Assembly: GCA_003532515.1 (NCBI GenBank) | Contig: DOEX01000251.1 | Span: forward strand, 1 to 27,410 | Length of the DNA stretch: 27,410 nt | Direction: 5' to 3' | From: Anaerolineaceae bacterium | GTDB lineage: Bacteria; Chloroflexota; Anaerolineae; Anaerolineales; Anaerolineaceae | Shown here: piece by piece, positions 9,180-17,529 of the stretch | Layout of the letters: every line of letters starts with the position of its first letter | How positions within the stretch are numbered: position 1 is the stretch's first letter | Notes under the pieces: generated by a model | The model's input: only the letters and a program-made list of their open reading frames with translations | What the model was told of the DNA's origin: nothing | Database searches by the model: none | Position numbers and translations under genes: made by a program

Positions 9180-12100
9180 ATGCCAAATCTCCGTAACAGC
9201 GCAGCGCTGATTGTCTCACTCGGAAAAAGGTTAGAAATAAGTGCTAAAAAGGCAGTATTAGCATATGCCATTCCGCAGTCGAAAGATAGCGGGATTATGG
9301 TCACCGGTTCCTCCCTGGAATTTTCCAGGGAGGAGTATCCTGAAGGCAGACTTAGAACTACCGTATTTGATTCCTCAGATCAGGGAAAGTCGATCTATGA
9401 GAAGACTGAACCGTCAGGTATTGACCAAATTAATTTTCAGAATGTTAAGGATGTTGTAAATTCACTCTGGGTAGATTTTCGTGAACATGCGATGAGAACC
9501 CGAAATGACCCAGAGAGAATAGGGATCGCTAAGGATCAAGTTTTAATTGTTGCCGATACCTGGGATAAAAGCTGTTCCTGTTTATTGTTGCCAGTTTTGT
9601 ATTGCTTTAAGAACTTGGTTGAATCAGCTGCCGATCAAACTGACTTGAATGTTATCTTAGACATTTCTCATTTCGAAAGTGAAGAAACGACGGTTAACCA
9701 GGAGTCCTTAGTTTACAGATTGGTTTCTGAAATATCGGATCGAATTTCTGCTGATTCCAAAAAAGTAGATGACCCATTGCTGCTCCAACTTGGATTTAAG
9801 GCGGACCTTTCACAAATTGTTTTTTTTGTGATTGATGATAAAAAAGAAAATGCTTTTTTTGCTAAAGATCATCAGGAGATACAAGATATCGTTCTGTCAT
9901 TTATCCTTGGAATAGTCAACGCCGAAGTAAGAAGAGATCTGACACAGGGTACTTCCTTTGAAAGTCTTCAGCTCAATCGTCGCTTTTTCTCCAGTTTTGG
10001 CAGTGTTGGAATGATTTACGACCCTAAGAAAATTATTGATTATTGCGGTCTTAAACTCGCTAACAAGATTATCAGCGAAGATTTTATTCGAGAACGGGCT
10101 ATTCTAGGACCCCTGATAGAGGAGATTTCCACTGAGGCTGAAGTAAAACTTGGGGATCCCATCCAATGGTTTAGAGAATTGATCAAAAAGCCACCTTTTT
10201 CTGTAATAGGAGATGACTCAAAAAACTGGAGCCTGAGCTACGAAATAAATGAAGTTTTCTACACGCCGCCTATGATTGACCAAGCAGCGAACTGCTCTTT
10301 CATCTCCAAAATTGAATCATACTATCAGACAGTAGTCGATCAAACGCCGTTTGGTGCTTTGGAGATTCTAAAGCAGAACGCTCGTATCAAAGCTCAAGAA
10401 ATCCTTGTTTCGCGGGAGCAGGCAATTAATCAGATTTACACAGACGCCAGGCTTTATCCTAATCTTTTCACAAATCTTGATAGTGTGTTGAAATTTATAG
10501 AAGGAAACATTCTTTCTCAATTGAATGGTGCAAAGCACAAGAAAGACGCACTGGATTCAGCAGCTAATTATGAAGAGGGGTTGTTAGATGCAAAAAAACG
10601 ATTTCGCGAGACCCTAAATAATTTCGATCCACCCCCTTTCTGGTTCAGATTTTTCCCTGAAGGTGCGATTAAAGACTTCATTAGGAAAGTCCTGACGGGT
10701 CGGCAAACAGACGTGTTAATAAAACTGGAGAAAATCTCGCGGGATATCGAACAACTTACAGCCAAATTGATCAGCCTTCCTTATGAGCGTATACTAGCCG
10801 AATTCAATTTGACAGTTGCCAGCAAAACCATCGAGCTTATTCAGAATCATCAAAATAATCTTGGCCAAGCTAAGACACGGCTCGAGCAAGTAGTCAAAGA
10901 AACGTCAGCAAGTTTGGAACTCAAACGGGAAGAATTCTCTGAAGAAGCGGAAGAATTTGATTTTCTGTTTGATCCAGTCACAAAACCAATCATTAGTGAG
11001 TTATACGACAAATATGAACCTGATGCCAAACAGGTGGCTTTAGAATTAATGGTAAACCAGAAATGGTTCCTTCTAGGAAAACCTGACTTTTCCCCAGAAG
11101 CCCTCACCAGTCTTATTAAGTTTGCTAAGCGACATTATAACAAGGTGCGTGAGTGGGATCTCGCAAGAGTGATCAATGAGTTCTATGTTAAACCCCATCA
11201 CATAGGACAACATCGAACGATATTCGCAAACTACCTCAACAAGGTGAGAATCCTTCTTACCTATAAATGGGAGACTGTTGGAGAATCACCCAACCTCCCA
11301 TTAAGATCTGCACTTTTATCGGCTGATGGTGAAGATTTTTGGCCACAATTTTTTGCTGAGCAACCGGAAGAAGATATTCTCATACCTTGGGGCGAACACA
11401 TTTCACCCAGTCCATATTTTGCATCGTTCACCCAGGTCCTTAACGGGGTGTCGTACAATATGATCGAACATCACTTCGCAGCAGGTAAGGCGCAATGGGA
11501 AGCCTTGAGTGAAGCCGATAAGGTGGCTTTCGATATAATTCCAAGGCAAAAAAAGAAGCCGAGTCCTGTGAAACCGCATCCTGTCGTTGTAGTAAAAGAA
11601 CCAGATGTTGTTGATCCTGCTCCAGATCTCCCGGATGGGGTTTGGTCTCTCACTTGCGAATGGGATTTTACTCCCCCTGGAAACCTTTTGCCTTCCCATT
11701 TTGAGGTTTCAATACAGGTTTCAGAAGCTAAGTACACAAATCTTTTAAACAGAGATCGCTTTATTAATCAATTTCAACTATACGCTGAAGAAAGTTGTGA
11801 TGAGATTGACCAGTTGGTAGACCATTTTAAAAAAATTCAGTCTCAATTTAGTTGGGATTCCTACACCCAGGCAAGCAATGTCCTAGCTTTTGTGCAATGT
11901 TTCATCCCTTACCGTCGTGATATTGAAACCAAGAATATATCAGATTATGCGAGATTTCCATTGGAGACTCTCTGGGATCGGGTGGGGGATTGTGAAGACG
12001 TTGCTATCCTCTGTGGTACGCTCTTAAGTCGCTTGGATTTCAAAGTTACCTTGCTTGTTTACCCTGGCCATATGGCGTTTGGCGTAGAAACATCTAAGGT

Positions 12101-12302
12101 TTCCGGTCTTGAACACCTGATTAGAGACCCGAAATATCCTGTTTCTTATTACTACGGTGAGAGCACTAGTCGAGACTGGCGATTAGGTCAAATCCCAGAA
12201 GATTATCATTGGGCGACCCCTGATTTTTACCGTATAAATGAATCAAGCTGGCTAGTCACCCCAGAAGTGAAGGAACCAGAGCCCGAACCAAAAACAGAAT
12301 AG
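9180..12302 (+). CDS. Inactive tubulin-like paralog fused to a transglutaminase-like domain, 1040 aa
   Basis: The N-terminal ~330 residues align by eye with the preceding tubulin-like protein. VFFVIDDKKENAFF matches VYVIDLANKSGQFF, and SSFGSVGMIYDPKKIIDYC matches SSFASASLVYPKDRLLQYC. At the position of the GTP loop GGTGSG it has DKSCSC (129-134), so nucleotide binding is probably lost. A long helical middle follows. After a basic/Pro-rich segment (about 790-820), residues 900-1000 look like a transglutaminase/cysteine-protease fold: WDRVGDCEDVA with Cys938, YPGHMAFGVE with His964, and RDP as a possible third residue. It may pair with the active tubulin, as alpha- and beta-tubulin do, and carry an enzyme on the polymer. 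Codons 44-52 contain a perfect 26-base palindrome. The start at ATG 9180 has AAGAAGG upstream. Confidence 0.72.
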   Translation: MPNLRNSAALIVSLGKRLEISAKKAVLAYAIPQSKDSGIMVTGSSLEFSREEYPEGRLRTTVFDSSDQGKSIYEKTEPSGIDQINFQNVKDVVNSLWVDFREHAMRTRNDPERIGIAKDQVLIVADTWDKSCSCLLLPVLYCFKNLVESAADQTDLNVILDISHFESEETTVNQESLVYRLVSEISDRISADSKKVDDPLLLQLGFKADLSQIVFFVIDDKKENAFFAKDHQEIQDIVLSFILGIVNAEVRRDLTQGTSFESLQLNRRFFSSFGSVGMIYDPKKIIDYCGLKLANKIISEDFIRERAILGPLIEEISTEAEVKLGDPIQWFRELIKKPPFSVIGDDSKNWSLSYEINEVFYTPPMIDQAANCSFISKIESYYQTVVDQTPFGALEILKQNARIKAQEILVSREQAINQIYTDARLYPNLFTNLDSVLKFIEGNILSQLNGAKHKKDALDSAANYEEGLLDAKKRFRETLNNFDPPPFWFRFFPEGAIKDFIRKVLTGRQTDVLIKLEKISRDIEQLTAKLISLPYERILAEFNLTVASKTIELIQNHQNNLGQAKTRLEQVVKETSASLELKREEFSEEAEEFDFLFDPVTKPIISELYDKYEPDAKQVALELMVNQKWFLLGKPDFSPEALTSLIKFAKRHYNKVREWDLARVINEFYVKPHHIGQHRTIFANYLNKVRILLTYKWETVGESPNLPLRSALLSADGEDFWPQFFAEQPEEDILIPWGEHISPSPYFASFTQVLNGVSYNMIEHHFAAGKAQWEALSEADKVAFDIIPRQKKKPSPVKPHPVVVVKEPDVVDPAPDLPDGVWSLTCEWDFTPPGNLLPSHFEVSIQVSEAKYTNLLNRDRFINQFQLYAEESCDEIDQLVDHFKKIQSQFSWDSYTQASNVLAFVQCFIPYRRDIETKNISDYARFPLETLWDRVGDCEDVAILCGTLLSRLDFKVTLLVYPGHMAFGVETSKVSGLEHLIRDPKYPVSYYYGESTSRDWRLGQIPEDYHWATPDFYRINESSWLVTPEVKEPEPEPKTE
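9309..9334. repeat. Perfect 26-base inverted repeat inside the pseudo-tubulin gene
   Basis: The left arm TCCTCCCTGGAA (9309-9320), a two-base centre TT and the right arm TTCCAGGGAGGA (9323-9334) are exactly complementary. The repeat lies about 130 bases into the 9180-12302 gene and codes for GSSLEFSREE, so it does not break the frame. In RNA it could form a strong hairpin that hides an SD-like GGGAGGA. Confidence 0.8.
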
Positions 12303-12310
12303 AGGAAGAA

Positions 12311-12745
12311 ATGACAGATGCGCTAACTCAAGCCGACTTCCAGGCAATTGCTGACCTGGAGAATGTATTAACGATCCTTAGTTTGGAAAAGACAAAGAAG
12401 AATAGCGGTTTGAAAACTGAGACTATTCTTTTCATTGAGGAAGTTCTGGATAAATTTGGACCAAGTTTTACCAAACCAGCTGACGATCTTAAGTCCTTTG
12501 CCCGGAATGCTAAAGATTTTCTTGGCGAATTGCTGGCATATCAGCCATTTAGCAGTTTCATTGAAATTTCTGCAGAGGATTACCCTAAGGTTAAGCCTTC
12601 CCGGGCATTGAATGCGCAAGAGACTGAGAAGTGGTTTGAAGCCACAAGAGAACTTGCGAACAAAATTATTAATCACTTCACCCTACTTAAGGAAGAACAA
12701 AAAATAGACGAGGAAAACTCCAGGAAAGTCGATAGTAAAAAATGA
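12311..12745 (+). CDS. Small hypothetical helical protein, 144 aa
   Basis: I do not recognise this protein. It is mostly alpha-helical and acidic, with segments such as DLENVLTILSLEKTK and WFEATRELANKIINHF, and a charged C-terminus (EENSRKVDSKK). It has no signal peptide, membrane helix or catalytic motif. GAGGAAG at 12302-12308 gives a good SD for ATG 12311. It starts eight bases after the pseudo-tubulin gene and overlaps the next gene by four bases (ATGA), so the three genes are translationally coupled. It may be an adaptor or chaperone for one of the larger neighbours. Confidence 0.7.
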   Translation: MTDALTQADFQAIADLENVLTILSLEKTKKNSGLKTETILFIEEVLDKFGPSFTKPADDLKSFARNAKDFLGELLAYQPFSSFIEISAEDYPKVKPSRALNAQETEKWFEATRELANKIINHFTLLKEEQKIDEENSRKVDSKK

Positions 12746-13965
12746 CAAGCGCTATTGCTATGCCAGCTTTCAAAGAAAGTTCACTGCAAATCAGGTTGTA
12801 CTTAACGGGGGAACATAGTAGAGCAAATGATTACTTGAACTCTCTAAAGTCTTTTCCTCTATTTACAGAGCTGGCCATCTCTAAAGATGAAGATACCCAG
12901 GTGATCATAGTAAACAAAACTCAAACGACAGCGCTCAAGGATTGGGATTCTATAGAAGAAGAGGTTTTTGCTAAGGCAACTACTTTGCTCAAAGAGTATT
13001 CCGAGCTTGGTTTCATCGGAGCTACTGTGATTTACCAGGCTGTCTATAGGAGTCTTGACGAAAGTACAGACGAATTTGCCATTCAGGAACTAATAGAAGC
13101 CAGGATTAACAAAGACATAACGCCTTTTTCACAAGAGATACCTGGCGGCAGGTTATTTTTGTTAAACCAGCCTGTAATGCAATCGTTGGGCACGAACAAC
13201 TTCCAGCCAATTATTCGATACCTGGCGTTTTGCGAAACCAAATCGGAAAAACTTTTAAATGCCTATCTTTCCAATTATTCTTATTTTTCCCGGGATATTG
13301 CTTTTGTGAAAGCCCATCAAAATGTTCACAAGTTCAGAGTATGCTCATCCCGCGATAATTTACAAGAAACGCTCGACAGTATTGATGGCGAAATCCAGGC
13401 TCTGTTCAAAAAGAATGATGTGTTAGGCGAAGAGACAAAGGTCAGTCTTGAAGGTCTTTCCAAATGGCTGAGCCACTTATTACGCTTTTATATTGAGGCA
13501 AACAGCACTGCTACGTCGATGGTCCAGCAAAAGAACATCTATCAACACAGTTTTGATGCTGAACCAAGCTTTGTGGCTGAAGGTCAGGTGTGGCATTTTC
13601 TACGGGAACGCATCAATACCTTGAACGAGGAGCTTGAGATCAAGATTTCGGAGTGCCAGGCGGTGCTGCAAGCCACGCAGCAGGCAGTAGCCATGGTGCA
13701 AACGCGCATTGACCAGGCGGATGAAGCCCTCGAGCGCGAGCAGGAGAAACGCTACCGCCGCAGGGATGAACTGCTGGCATACCTCGGTGTTGCCATTGCC
13801 CTGCCAGAGCTGCTCAACTATGACCTCGTGCAAAAAATATTGACAAGTTGGAATATCGACCTCCTGCCGATTGGCTACTTTGCAATTCAGCTGCTTCTGA
13901 TCGTGATAATCGGTGTATTTATTGTCGAATTGATCAAACGCTCGAGTTTACGCAGCCTAAAATAA
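12742..13965 (+). CDS. Coiled-coil protein with C-terminal membrane anchor, 407 aa
   Basis: I cannot assign this protein to a family. Residues 1-270 look globular (for example RLFLLNQPVMQSLG and RYLAFCETKSEKLL). Residues about 282-345 form a long coiled coil (LNEELEIKISECQAVLQATQ and on), then a basic stretch (EKRYRRRDE). Two hydrophobic segments follow: LLAYLGVAIALPELL, and a clear membrane helix GYFAIQLLLIVIIGVFIVEL (about 377-396), with basic residues after it. The layout resembles CorA-type channels, but no GMN motif is present. The start overlaps the previous stop (ATGA). GC content rises sharply in the last third: 44 of 120 bases at 13201-13320 against 72 of 120 at 13621-13740, by hand count. 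It could be the membrane component or a protease target of the downstream CHAT protein; that is inference. Confidence 0.7.
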   Translation: MTSAIAMPAFKESSLQIRLYLTGEHSRANDYLNSLKSFPLFTELAISKDEDTQVIIVNKTQTTALKDWDSIEEEVFAKATTLLKEYSELGFIGATVIYQAVYRSLDESTDEFAIQELIEARINKDITPFSQEIPGGRLFLLNQPVMQSLGTNNFQPIIRYLAFCETKSEKLLNAYLSNYSYFSRDIAFVKAHQNVHKFRVCSSRDNLQETLDSIDGEIQALFKKNDVLGEETKVSLEGLSKWLSHLLRFYIEANSTATSMVQQKNIYQHSFDAEPSFVAEGQVWHFLRERINTLNEELEIKISECQAVLQATQQAVAMVQTRIDQADEALEREQEKRYRRRDELLAYLGVAIALPELLNYDLVQKILTSWNIDLLPIGYFAIQLLLIVIIGVFIVELIKRSSLRSLK

Positions 13966-13998
13966 AAGTCTCAACTTCAGAACAGGCGGGATAATAGT

Positions 13999-16900
13999 AT
14001 GGATAGAATCGACGAATTCAATAAAAAACTGGCACAATTAGACCGCTCGGACCCCATCCAGATCCAGGCGATGATTGATTTAATTGGTGAATGGCTGGAG
14101 GACAAAACCAACGCCGCTGAGATTCAAGCGCACTTGACTGCTGTCCGAACGCATCTTTGGCTTGACTTTTGGGAATTAACCAAAGACTCCCAGAGCCTTG
14201 AAAATACGACAAACCATCTCGCAACTTTAATTGAAAGTTATCGTCTGATTTACGAGGATATACGAGCAATCGAGAGAGTTTTCAACATTTTCGGAGCAAT
14301 TTATACTACTTCTAAGGATTCTCAAACTCTCGAAATGGCGGTTTACTGGGGAACAAATTATTACGATTTTGCTACGATCGATTTTCCAAATTACATTGAA
14401 AATACAAACAACCTGGCAGATGTACTAAGAGAGCGTTACTCACTCAGAGGTGAGGCGGAGGACTTGAGCCAAAGCATCGAACTCTTTGAAGAGACTCTAG
14501 AATTGACACCTGAGGGAGATGATTCTCGCCCTATGCTGTTAAACAACCTTGCAGGTGTATTAAGAGAGAGTTACTCGCTGAGGGGGAAGACAGAGGACCT
14601 GGATAAAAGCATCAAACTCTTGGAAGAGGCTCTGGAATTGACACCTGAGGGAGATGAGGCTCGCTCTATGTTGGTAAACAATCTGACACTAGCGCTAGGA
14701 GATCGTTACGACCTCATTGGCAAGGTGGAGGACCTGGACCAAGGCATCGAACTCTTGGAAGAGGCTCTGGCAGTGTCCCCTGAGGGTGATAAATATCGCA
14801 CATTGCTGTTAAACCGCTTGGCAGATGTGCTGAGAGAGAGCTACTCGCTGAGGGGGAAGACAGAGGACCTTGACCAAAGCATCGAACTCTTTGAAGAGAC
14901 TCTAGAATTGACACCTGAGGGAGATCAGGTTTGGCATGTGCTGTTAACCAACCTGGCAATTACGCTCAGGGATCGTTACGCTCTCAGAGGGATGGCGCAG
15001 GACCTAGACCAAAGTATCAAACTTGTTGAAGAGGCTGTGACAATGACGCCTGAGGGACATGAGGATCGTCCAGCGATATTGGACGAACTTGCGCTTACGC
15101 TCAGAGATCGTTACGTGCTGAGGGGTAAGGCAGAAGACCTTGACAAAAGCATCGAACTCCTGGAAGAAGCGCTAAAATTGACTCCTGAGGCAACTGTTAA
15201 TCGCCATCGATTGTTGGACAACCTGGCGAATGCGCTGAGAGATCGTTACGCTCTGAGGGCCAAAGCACAGGATTTGGACCAAAGCATTGAACTTTTTGAA
15301 GAGGCTCTGGCATTGACACTTGAAGGAGATATTGATCGCCCTGGGAGTTTAAACAACCTGGCACTGGCGCTAAGAGATAGTTTTGAGCTCGGGGGGAAAA
15401 TTCAGGATCTGGACCGGAGCATTGAACTATTCGAGGAGGCTCTGGTTTTGACGCCTGAGCGGAAAATTGTTCGCCCGATGCTGTTGAACAATCTGGCACT
15501 GGCGCTGGGAGATCGCTACGCGCTCAGGGGCAAGGCAGAAGACCTGGACAAGCGCATTGAACTCAATGAAGAGGCTCTAAGACTAACTTCTGAGGGAGAT
15601 AAAGATCGCCCGATGCTGTTGAACAACCTGGCAGTTGCGTTGGAAGATTGTTACGTATATTCGACAATCGATGATGATGCGATAAAAGCAAGAGAATATT
15701 ACCAATTGGCAATTGAGTTATTGATTGACGGACATATACAAAAGCCAAAATTCCAACGGAATCTAGGTCACTTCAGCATGAGAATGGGGGATTACTCAAA
15801 TGCTCTTGAAGCCTACGAAGGCATGGCGGCGAACCTGGAGATGCTGCGGTCGGCAAGCCCCAGCAAACAAGATCGCGAGAAGCTGCTCAGTGACTATTCA
15901 TATGGCTTTGCTAACCTGGTGTTTTGTTGCCTGAAGCTCAACCAGCCTGAGAAAGCTCTGCGCTATGCCGAAGGCGCCAAATCGCGGGCGTTGGTGGACG
16001 CACTGCACAACCAGGTGACTGACATCAGCAATTTAGCCACCCAGGATGATTCTCTAAAAGCCAATCTCAAAGAGTTGCAAAAACTGCAGCATGAAATCAA
16101 CTGGCTGCTCAAGCAGTTAGGTGCGGGCGATGAAAACATCAGTTGGATGGACCCCAATACCGCAAGGTTCAAGCGTTCACCGGATGAAATCAATGCTGAC
16201 TTGAGAGATAAACGGGCGAAAGAACAGGAACTTTGGCAAATGCTCGAAAAACGCGCTCCTGTTTTTGCCATGACTGTCTCTGCCCCGCCCTTTTACCTGC
16301 AAGACGCTGTCGCCCTGGCTGATGAAGAAAACGCCACCCTCATCAATTATTACCAACACAGCCAGGGCTGGGTCGCCTTTGTTGTGCACAAAAGCGAATT
16401 GAATATCGCAGAGTTGCAAGGAGTGGAAGAACTGCTTGAACATTACCAGTCCGCTTTCTCCAACCTGCATAGCCCCTTCGGGAAGAAGCTTCTGAGCAGC
16501 GTTTTAGAAGAAGCCTGGCAAGTCCTGATCCAACCGCTGAAGAAGTGGTTGCCAGCCGAGGGCAGTAACCTCGTTATCGCACCTTTTGCCGGGCTTCACC
16601 ATCTGCCTTTTGCCGCTTTTACCAACCCGACTGATGGCAGTTACCTGGTCGATAGGTTTCATCTCAAGGAAGCCACCTCGCTTGGGACTCTAAAAGCCAT
16701 GCGAACCCAGGCACAAATTGGGGCAGAGAGTCACGCCAATGCCCATGCAATGACTGTTGTTGGATACGCTGACAAGCCATCCTCCCCATCCTATCTTCCC
16801 GCGGTAGAGGATGAAGTTAACGCTATCTCAAATCTGTTCCACCTGCCTCATCCCTTGATCGGGCAGGCTGCCATGATTGAAAACGTGCTCACCCAGGCAC

Positions 16901-17328
16901 CAGGCAGCCAATCGCTCCACTTTGCCTGTCACGGCATGTTTGATCCACAGGAACCGCAGCGCTCCGGTTTGATGCTGGAAGATGGCTGGCTGACTGTCAG
17001 AGACGTTCTGACCCGCATGAACCTTTCAGGAACGGAGCTGGTCGTGATGAGTGCATGCCTTTCAAGTCTGACCAAGATTTCGCAGGGTGAAGAGCTGACC
17101 GGTCTGCTGACCGCTTTCATCTCTGCCAGGGCAAAATCGGTGGTCGGGTCGCTCTGGTCAGTGGATGACCGCTCGACCGCGGAACTGATGGTCAGGTTTT
17201 ACGAACTGATTAGCCAGGGCTGGGAAAGATCTGCCGCGCTGCGCGAGGCACAGCTTTCCATCCGCAAACAACCCCAGTGGGGTCACCCCTACTACTGGTC
17301 ACCCTTCCTTTTGACCGGGGTCGGATGA
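13999..17328 (+). CDS. TPR-CHAT protein, predicted caspase-like protease, 1109 aa
   Basis: After ~130 N-terminal residues, ten TPR-like units of exactly 45 residues run from about residue 132 to 581 (consensus LLNNLAxALRDRYALRGKAE then DLDQSIELFEEAL). A helical region follows, then a CHAT domain from about residue 770 to the end. The catalytic His978 lies in HFACHG and Cys1020 in VMSACLSS; the conserved SLWSVDD and YYWSPF stretches are also present, so the protease looks intact. CHAT proteases are caspase relatives that bacteria use in abortive infection, next to gasdermins or with type III-E CRISPR effectors. The gene starts 33 bases after the membrane-protein gene (AGGCGGG before ATG 13999) and ends 201 bases before cmr2, so by spacing it belongs to the tubulin operon. 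Confidence 0.88.
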   Translation: MDRIDEFNKKLAQLDRSDPIQIQAMIDLIGEWLEDKTNAAEIQAHLTAVRTHLWLDFWELTKDSQSLENTTNHLATLIESYRLIYEDIRAIERVFNIFGAIYTTSKDSQTLEMAVYWGTNYYDFATIDFPNYIENTNNLADVLRERYSLRGEAEDLSQSIELFEETLELTPEGDDSRPMLLNNLAGVLRESYSLRGKTEDLDKSIKLLEEALELTPEGDEARSMLVNNLTLALGDRYDLIGKVEDLDQGIELLEEALAVSPEGDKYRTLLLNRLADVLRESYSLRGKTEDLDQSIELFEETLELTPEGDQVWHVLLTNLAITLRDRYALRGMAQDLDQSIKLVEEAVTMTPEGHEDRPAILDELALTLRDRYVLRGKAEDLDKSIELLEEALKLTPEATVNRHRLLDNLANALRDRYALRAKAQDLDQSIELFEEALALTLEGDIDRPGSLNNLALALRDSFELGGKIQDLDRSIELFEEALVLTPERKIVRPMLLNNLALALGDRYALRGKAEDLDKRIELNEEALRLTSEGDKDRPMLLNNLAVALEDCYVYSTIDDDAIKAREYYQLAIELLIDGHIQKPKFQRNLGHFSMRMGDYSNALEAYEGMAANLEMLRSASPSKQDREKLLSDYSYGFANLVFCCLKLNQPEKALRYAEGAKSRALVDALHNQVTDISNLATQDDSLKANLKELQKLQHEINWLLKQLGAGDENISWMDPNTARFKRSPDEINADLRDKRAKEQELWQMLEKRAPVFAMTVSAPPFYLQDAVALADEENATLINYYQHSQGWVAFVVHKSELNIAELQGVEELLEHYQSAFSNLHSPFGKKLLSSVLEEAWQVLIQPLKKWLPAEGSNLVIAPFAGLHHLPFAAFTNPTDGSYLVDRFHLKEATSLGTLKAMRTQAQIGAESHANAHAMTVVGYADKPSSPSYLPAVEDEVNAISNLFHLPHPLIGQAAMIENVLTQAPGSQSLHFACHGMFDPQEPQRSGLMLEDGWLTVRDVLTRMNLSGTELVVMSACLSSLTKISQGEELTGLLTAFISARAKSVVGSLWSVDDRSTAELMVRFYELISQGWERSAALREAQLSIRKQPQWGHPYYWSPFLLTGVG
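14392..15741 (+). repeat. Ten tandem 135-base units coding for TPR-like repeats
   Basis: The codon for the Arg or equivalent residue before PMLLNN recurs at 14527, 14662, 15472 and 15607, all multiples of 135 bases apart, and the units between keep the same register. Identity between units is high in places (LRESYSLRGKTEDLD occurs twice). The fixed unit length and patchy similarity suggest growth by unequal exchange. Confidence 0.8.
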
Positions 17329-17463
17329 TTAAATTGGCTTTTCTTCAGACGAAAAATGCCTGCATAAAGTATGTCAAAGGCAGGTAAGAAAAAACAAGCG
17401 ATTTTGGCAGAGAAAGGAAGGTCACTATATCAGTCAATCCATTTTAGACAGATTGTCAACAAA

Positions 17464-17502
17464 GGGGTATTTCTCTACCCCCTCATCTGCGAAATTTTCG
17501 CA
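17464..17502. promoter_or_regulatory. Two inverted repeats before cmr2: terminator or operator candidates
   Basis: GGGGTA-TTTCTC-TACCCC (17464-17481) is a six-base-pair hairpin. TGCGAAA-T-TTTCGCA (17488-17502) is a seven-base-arm palindrome just after it. Both lie in the 201-base gap between the TPR-CHAT and cas10 genes, the largest gap within the gene-dense part of the window. Neither is followed by a clean T run, so I favour an operator or leader element for the CRISPR operon over a classical terminator. An unremarkable CCTGC/GCAGG stem also occurs near 17370-17396. Confidence 0.4.
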
Positions 17503-17529
17503 TAACCAGTTCAATTAATGGGAGGTGTT

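Noticed and set aside
9820..9866. Runs of T and A in the pseudo-tubulin gene as a programmed frameshift site
   Set aside because: The frame is open across the runs for the whole 1040 codons and the downstream protein aligns sensibly, so no frameshift is needed.
13621..13965. CorA-type magnesium channel at the end of the 12742-13965 product
   Set aside because: The coiled coil and two hydrophobic segments fit the layout, but there is no GMN motif and the N-terminal part does not look like CorA.
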